NCBI GenBank assembly: GCA_905116865.2
Contig: CAJHNH020000238.1
Span: 203,288-267,287 of the forward strand
Reading direction: 5' to 3'
Length of the DNA: 64,000 nt
Source of the DNA: Candidula unifasciata
Lineage: Eukaryota > Mollusca > Gastropoda > Stylommatophora > Geomitridae
The position numbers and the translations under genes were made by a program. Shown piece after piece: positions 45,601 to 53,547 of the stretch; the stretch's first letter is position 1, and every line of letters starts with the position of its first letter. A model generated the notes under the pieces. The model ran no database searches. It had not been told where the DNA came from and worked only from the letters and a program-made list of their open reading frames with translations.

Positions 45601-47566
45601 GCCCACATCACCTGGTCACTCCTTGCTGTGCCATTCTCTTCAGACCGTGATTTTCTATCTGATCTTCGACATTGTTCCCTTACTTCTGGAACCACTGGGG
45701 TCAGGCAGTAGGCAGGTCAGTAGTTACAGTTTGCCATACGCCGCAGGCATCAGTGCTGTGAACTTTTTGACATTGTCAGTTTAGTCACATTTCTTTGTAT
45801 AACTTATGTGTGTGTGTATGTGGTCGTAAGTGGGAATGGTCATAAGTCGCATACGGCGTAAGTCGAGGAGAAGGTGTATAACAGGGCAATTCAACTTACT
45901 TTACTCGCAGGCCAAAATGTTGAAAATGGGGGTAGGAAACAGTGTTGTAAACCATTATCATGTAAAATCTTTTGTAATGATTAAAAAATACTCACTTTTA
46001 ATTAAAATACGCGTATTTCCAACTTGTTTGAAACATAAATGAACGTTAGCATTGTCACTTCAGCTGCATTGTCATAAATAAAAAAAAAATTAATAATAAC
46101 TGTTCACAGCTCGTTTCATATGGTTTTGTACATCTGGCCCACAGGCCGCCAGATGAATAGCCCTGGTGTATGACGTGTGTGTGCGCGCGTGTTTGCGTGC
46201 CTGCGTGCGTGCGTGCGTGCGTGTGTGTGTGTGTGTATGTTTGTATATGGCCAGGCTTGCTTACTTTCCCTAGAGACTGCACCCCCTTTGCCAGAGCCGC
46301 TCCAACAATAATCCAACTCAACAGGAGACATAGAGCAAGGCGCCAGTTGATTGTTCCGAACTCTTCTATACTGGCTGACTTCTGTATAGGCAAGTGCTGA
46401 AAGACAAACTGAAAGAACAAGGGAATACCAAATTGATAAAAATAAGGGCTTTCATAGAGGTCAAAAGAAATTAAAAGTGAAATAAACTTACAATGTGTAA
46501 TTCTAATGTCAAAGCTGTAGTGTTCTATGGGGCGGAAACATGGAGAGCAATAACGCAGTTAATAATAAACTACAAACATTCATTAACTGGTACCTGCGCA
46601 GAATAGATGGAATTAAATGGTATGACAGAGTCACCAGTGTAGAGCTTTGCGTTGGGAGTAAACTAAACAAATTTCAGTGGACCAAGAGATGCAGAAAAAA
46701 GACGCTGTCGTTGCACTGACGTTGGTTAGGACAAACACTGAGAACACCTGACCTGAGAAAAATATAACTAGAATGTCTTTGCACTGGAATCCACTAGGGC
46801 ACAGAAATAAAAGAAGACTAAAAACACATGGAGAAGGGAGCTAGAGAGTAAGATTAAAAAGATGGGAGAGGACATGGGGAGTGCTGCGTGCGATAACGAA
46901 GGATAGAATGACTTGGTGTGCGTTGGTTGAGGACCTATGCTCCACTTGGGGCTAGAAAGACAGAAGAAGAAGCTGTGGTGGCATTGTTGTAAGTAAAGTG
47001 AAGGACCTTTTATTTTAAAGCTATATGTGCATCCGGAAGATGAAAAAACATTGTATGCAATAGGTCAATCTCTTTGGAAGTTAGAACAAAAATTATCGCA
47101 AGCTATAAAGAGCCAGTTTTAACATATGGCTGCGATTACTGGACAGTTAATAAATAAGTCGAACAATTTCTTGAGGCTATGGAGATGTGGTTTTACAGAC
47201 GAATTCCAATACTTCCTAGGACAGCTAAGAAGAGCAACTTAGGTTTCAAGACGTCTTACAACAAACATCAGAAAAAGGCAGTCTTTTTTTTTTAGGGGTT
47301 CATGTTATGAGAAGGAGCAAACTAGAACATGTGACCACAGGAAAGATCTGTGGAAAATAAGGCAGAGGAAGACAACACAAGACTATTCTTGACAGACTTT
47401 TATCATGGCATCGAGGGGAGGGATGTCAGCAAACGAAGTAATGCATCCTGTTGAATTTCGCAGATTGTGAAGAGGTATGATCACCCAAGCGAGTCAGCAA
47501 GGTACTTGATGATAACGATGGGTGCTTTCGGAACATGATACTAGATTATTATTTTTATTATTATTA

Positions 47567-47628
<62 letters not shown>

Positions 47629-49108
47629 GACCAATCGGCACTCAATAGGTGGTGTGGTAAACGTCACGCCGGTCCCCTTTACTTCTCATGGCTTTAGTTG
47701 GATACCCATGAGAGGCGGGATCCACCTGAGAAAGTAAAGTAAAAAGTAAAGGACCCTTTTCCATGCCTTTAGACGCATAGGGCATATAGGGCTAGACCTA
47801 TATTTTTATAGACCAACCGGCACAAGATGGGTGATGTGGTCAGCATCACGCCGGCTGCCTTTACTTTCCCTGGACTACACCCGGTAACCACTCAAGGCTT
47901 CCGATCCGCGGCGAGCGTCTAGCTGAGAGCCAAAGTAAATTTGTTCATGTTGTTTTTGTTGTTGTTGTAATGGTGCATTGTGATTACTGCTAAATACCAC
48001 AATTTGGCACTAGAAAGCTTAACGATGGGAATGGAAAAGAAAACAGTATTTGTTAGCGAAGTACTAAGTACAACCTATACTGTGACTAGAAAACTCCCTG
48101 AAACTCCCTGGACAAAACAACGGAACTTATAAATATTCAAGATCAACATGACACAAGAAATATGTAATTGGGGAAAATACGGAGATTACGGAAAGTTACA
48201 GATAAGAAGGCTGCCGAAAATCGGGGAGAAATATAAAGTAAATTACAAATTATATAAAAGTATACTGAAAAATATAGCCTGTAGGAATGAGAACACCAAA
48301 ACTAGTAATAAAGCAATTTTCGAAGGAAAGACGGCTGGTGTGATCATTGGTGCAAGATTTTATGGGAGTAAATGGTAATAAATGCCTTGATGCCAGCACT
48401 TTTTAAATGCTGGTTTAAGACTGGTTGAGGAGCCGAATTGCTAATATCCATAAGATGTTCAGGGAAGCGATCTTCTAACTATCTACCAGTTCCACAATGT
48501 GTGCGTGTTTACATTTTTGTTTCTGCACATGAAAAGTTCCGAGATTTACATGTAAATGCTTCCCTGAAGTGGAACAAACCCTCATAGAAGCGGACTGCAA
48601 GCTGTCCTAAAGGGTTTGTATCACATGTTTTGTATCGTCTGGAAGCATTTGAAATTGTCAAAAGAAAGTGATGTCTGGATCAGCAGTAGATTGCTTCTGA
48701 GCATACTTGTCTTCAAGGTTGCTGTCTCTAGGGTTCTCATTGGCGATATTTCGAGTGTCTGGATTCGATTTAGACGTTAAAGTTAGTTACGTATCCTTTA
48801 CAGTACGTTGCAGAGCCAACCCCAACATGTGTTGGCTGTTGTGGTTTTTCTAGGCAAATCTTACGTTCAGTAGTATGCCATTGTTTCTTGAAAGGTCAGC
48901 TCTCGGTACCACTGTCGAAACCAACGCAAGGGACACCATTATTACGCAACGCCTAAGCCACAGACGCCCAACGATTTAGACAAAGATGGACAAATCTGGA
49001 CACTGGCAAATTGTTAGTATGGACGTTAGAATCAAATTATATAAACGAGGAGAGGGCTCTTTTGCAGTGAGGAATGTCTCTCTCTCTCTCTCTCCCCCTC
49101 TGTTTCTC

Positions 49109-49193
<85 letters not shown>

Positions 49194-52100
49194 CTCTCTC
49201 TCTCTCTCTCTGTATCTTTCTCTCTCTCTCTCTCTTTGCTCTCTTTGTGTGTGTGTCTGTCTGTCTCTCTCTCTCTCTTTCTCTGTGGGTGGTGAATCTT
49301 ACTCTTTGAGTCCCAAGGAACGCATCATACGCTCATAGGTTCATTACTAGAGGCCCAATGAACGCAAGATGTGCTGACTTTACGTCTCTCTTGACTATCT
49401 CTTGGGCCTCGGATGCTAAACCCCCTGGGACTTAAAGAGTTAAAGTTGGTAGTTTGGCAGTTGGCCAAATCATTTCATCTGTTTAAAAAAAAAATTATAG
49501 TCTAGGATTCTACTTGGAATACCTTAAGTAAAATCTCAAATTTAGAAAAGCAACACATAAATTAGTAAATAAAGCATGCACAATTCATTTGGATCGTAGC
49601 CAGGACTACTAAATTGCGATTGTTAGTTAGTGCACTGTACTCAGATGCTCGTTATATAACCCATGGGAGATTACCGAATCACTTCGTGAGCAATGAAAAA
49701 GACCCTTAAACGAAACAAAACATCTATCACCCACGACAATGCTCGCTGTAATGTTACCTGCACTGCAACATTCACACCTGTGTGTGTACCTGTGTGATGC
49801 AAATCTGACGTCACTCACCTGTAGTACTCTTCTGCAGGGGAGCTCAGGCGTTGGGGGGCAAACGTTGACGAGTCAAGGTCAAACAATGCAGAAGCCGCTG
49901 TTGTGCTTTGAACAGTGACGGTTGTTGTACCAACAGAGGGGCTGGCGGAGGCGGATCCTGTCAGGTTCACTGCTGCATCCGTTAGATAAGTTAACACAGA
50001 ATATCGGATACTTTCTGGAAATAAAATACAATCTTGGTGATATTTTAACGGCGCTGCCCGGGCAAAAATTTTGATTTTTTTATCTACCCAAAGTATTTCA
50101 GGATCCTCGCAGTTGCAACAGAGTTCGTCCACTGCGCTGTTTCTCTATACAGGCCTGAGTTAGACGTAGAACAGAGCACTTTTGGGTTACACCGGTGTGC
50201 CATGATGTTGATTCGTAGAATAAACAAACAATAAACAAACATACAATCACAGACAATGGCAGGAAGACACACTGACAGATAAACCAACGGGGAAGACACC
50301 TAGACAGACAGTCATAGGAAGAGACAAGCTGACAGATATACACACACAGACAATGGCAGGCAGACACACTGACAGATAAACCAACGGGGAAGACACCTAG
50401 ACAGACAGTCATAGGAAGAGACAAGCTGACAGATGTTCATACACACACACGCACATACACTACAATTACCTGTATGGGTGTTGGGGCCTGTTGTGGTGGG
50501 GAGGGGGTAGGAACCGAGAACAGACTCACTGCCTCCAAAACAAGCATGTCGTAGGAGTCGATTAATTGGTCGATTAATTGATCAAGGTCGGTGTGCATCA
50601 GCCTGAGAGGCAGAAAACCAACAGAACGCATATAAATATGTCAGATCTGTAAAACTGATGTGCACGCAACACATAGCTTCTGGAAGGAGACTAAAGTCCA
50701 GAGGTGGACGAACAACCAAAACTATTCGCTGGATTTTACAGCCGGTAAACGTCAAGCTAATGAAGAAGAAGAAGAAGAAGAAGAAGAAGAAGAAGAAGAA
50801 GAAGAAGAAGAAGAAGAAGAAGAAGAAGAAGAAGAAGAAGAAGAAGAAGAAGAAGAAGAAGAAGAAGAAGAAGAAGAAGAAGAAGAAGAAGAAGAAGAAG
50901 AAGAAGAAGAAGAAGAAGAAGAAGAAGAAGAAGAAGAAGAAGAAGAGAAGAAGAAGAAGAAGAAGAAGAAGAAGAAGAAGACGACGAAAAAGAAGCAGAA
51001 GAAGAAGAAGAAGAAGAAGAAGAAGAAGAAGAAGAAGAAGAAGAAGAAGAAGAAGAAGAAGAAGAAGAAGAAGAAGAAGAAGAAGAAGCAGAAGAAGCAG
51101 AAGAAGCAGAAGAAGAAGAAAAAAAGAAGAAGAAGAAGAAGAAGAAGAAGAAGAAGAAGAAGAAGAAGAAGAAGAAGAAGAAGAAGAAGAAAAAAGATAC
51201 ATACACCACATTTCCTCATCTACACATACACACATAAGCCTCACCCCATTCACACCCCCACAGACACTTTCACACACACAAAACACCCAACCCACCCACA
51301 CATAAACTAGCATCCACCCACACAACCTACCGTTAATGGCCTGGTTGCCGTGGGTGTGGTTGTACGGAAGGCAAGCGTTGGTTTGACAGATGGTCCAGGG
51401 AAGTTTGTCGGTGAAGGAAGCGATCAGGTAGAAGAGCACCTGGGCAATGATCACGTTGTAGTAGAGGCTAATCATCCAAGAGACGATTACCATGGCGTAC
51501 CCCAGACCTGTGGAATTGTGTAGACTAAGAGTAAAGGGTATTATTCATTTTTTTCCCACACCCTATCTCAGAAACTCCGAGATTTTGCAGGCAGTTTTCG
51601 GGAAAGTCCAATATTATGCAGGTGTGGGTGGGGGGTGGGGGGGGTAGGGTTAGTTTTAGTCGGTGTTCATTTCATACCCTAACACCCATATAATATTGAA
51701 CTTTCCTGGGAATTCCTCACGAAATCTCGGAGTCCCCTAGATAGAGTGTACAAAAAAGAAAAGGATCCACTAACGTATATACCTGAATTATATATATAAA
51801 GATCTCAGAGAGCCTTTACGACGTCTGCTTTAACCTAAAGTAGCTTTCCTCCGACAGCGCGGCAGCAGCTAATCTATCAGCCTTTTCGTTACCCCACACA
51901 CCCGAATATCCTGGTGGGTTCCAAGATATGCTTTTTTGTTTGGTGGAAAAGGGGAGAGGGGGGGGGGGGTGGTCCTTAAAAAGCTCTAGTTTTTATTTTT
52001 CCGAAACGCGCACTGCAACCCAGTTATGGTAGCAGCATGTCTGACTGCACCACTTCCCAGCCGTAGGTTTGAGGTTTGAACAACGGATCAACATCACAAG

Positions 52101-53514
52101 GGTGTAGTAACCCATAAGTGCTCTGTTTTTTTTTTTTTCTATCTTAAGTCCGAGTCCGAAGAAGCTCAGCACAGTGCACAGGCTCTGTAGCACCCGCGAG
52201 GAACCTGAAATACTTTTGAGTAGATTTTTAATTCCAAATTTTGCCAGGGCAGCGCCGTTAGGCTACTCTGTTTCGATTTCCAACTGCCAAGGGATTTTTT
52301 ACGTGCGCAACAATGCACACGTGCGTCCGATCTCACTACCCAGAGACCAGGGGGAAATTGCTAGAAGTCCAAGTCCACGTGAAAAAATGCCAGCCCTTAC
52401 CGGGGATTGAACCCGGAACCTCTAGTACTCGAGGCGAACACCATGCCTCAAAACCACGCAGCCCCCTCGCCAGCCATAGGAAAGCTGCATTGCTGTTTCA
52501 CCTCCATTCTCATGCTTGCATTAAAATACCATCCACTCTTTTTTTTTTTAAATCTTACACTAAAACAGCTAATCTATCAGCCTGTTAATAACCATGCACA
52601 CCGGTATATCATGGACTTGAACTACGCGACACGCTTCTTATGTTTTAAATTATTACCTTTAAACAGAGGGTTGATTCTCCAAACTGTGATAGGGCCCAAA
52701 CTGGCAAACTGTCCAAAAGCCAGCTCCATGAAGAAGAGAGGAAGACCGACTAACAGCAGCATGAGAATATAAGGTATGAGAAATGCGCCTGAAATAATCA
52801 TAAACGAAAATATTATCAACTACACATAATATATATATATATATATTCATTTTCTTTTACTAGTAATTAACTTCATAAATTTTCATATCCTTTATTTCTC
52901 TAATGAACTGTCTCCCTCCTTCTCGGCTCCCTCCGCATCCTTATCTTCCTAACACCCTTTTTTCTGTCTCCCTCTCTCCCTCTATGTCTCTCTCCCTCTA
53001 TCTCACTCTCTCTCTGTCTCTCTCTCTCTCTCTCCGATATAGGAACCGGCGCACATACGCACACATATGTATGTGTGGATTCCGCCATTGCCGGCCCCAA
53101 TCCCGGACGAGCAAGAAGAAGGGTTGGCTGTGGGGCCAGCTTCCAAACCCTGTGCAAAACTATTTTTTTTTTTCCATAAACTAGCAATGACATGCAAAGA
53201 AAAAAAGATGATTTTGCAAAAATACAATCAAGAATTGGACTACAAAAAAGTTATGAGACGACAAATATATTGAAGACACCAACAACAGATCAAGCAGAGG
53301 TAACACTAGAGACAAAAGTAATTAAAGTAACGGATCAGTTTACTTATTGTGTTCGTAATTTTGATAGTGAAGGAAAAACAAGGACTTAAATTACAACACG
53401 GATTGGCGAAGTATCAGCAGCTTTTAATTGCTTGCACAAAATATAGAACTCTAAATTTTATAGTTTCAAAACCAAGTAAGGTATCCCCCCCCCCCCTCTC
53501 TCGTTCTCTCTCTA

Positions 53515-53547
<33 letters not shown>

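Noticed and set aside
50658..51310. Long poly-Glu, poly-Lys, poly-Ser, poly-Leu ORFs on both strands (also at 62720-63362)
   Set aside because: All six frames of a GAA repeat are open; this is the array, not a gene.
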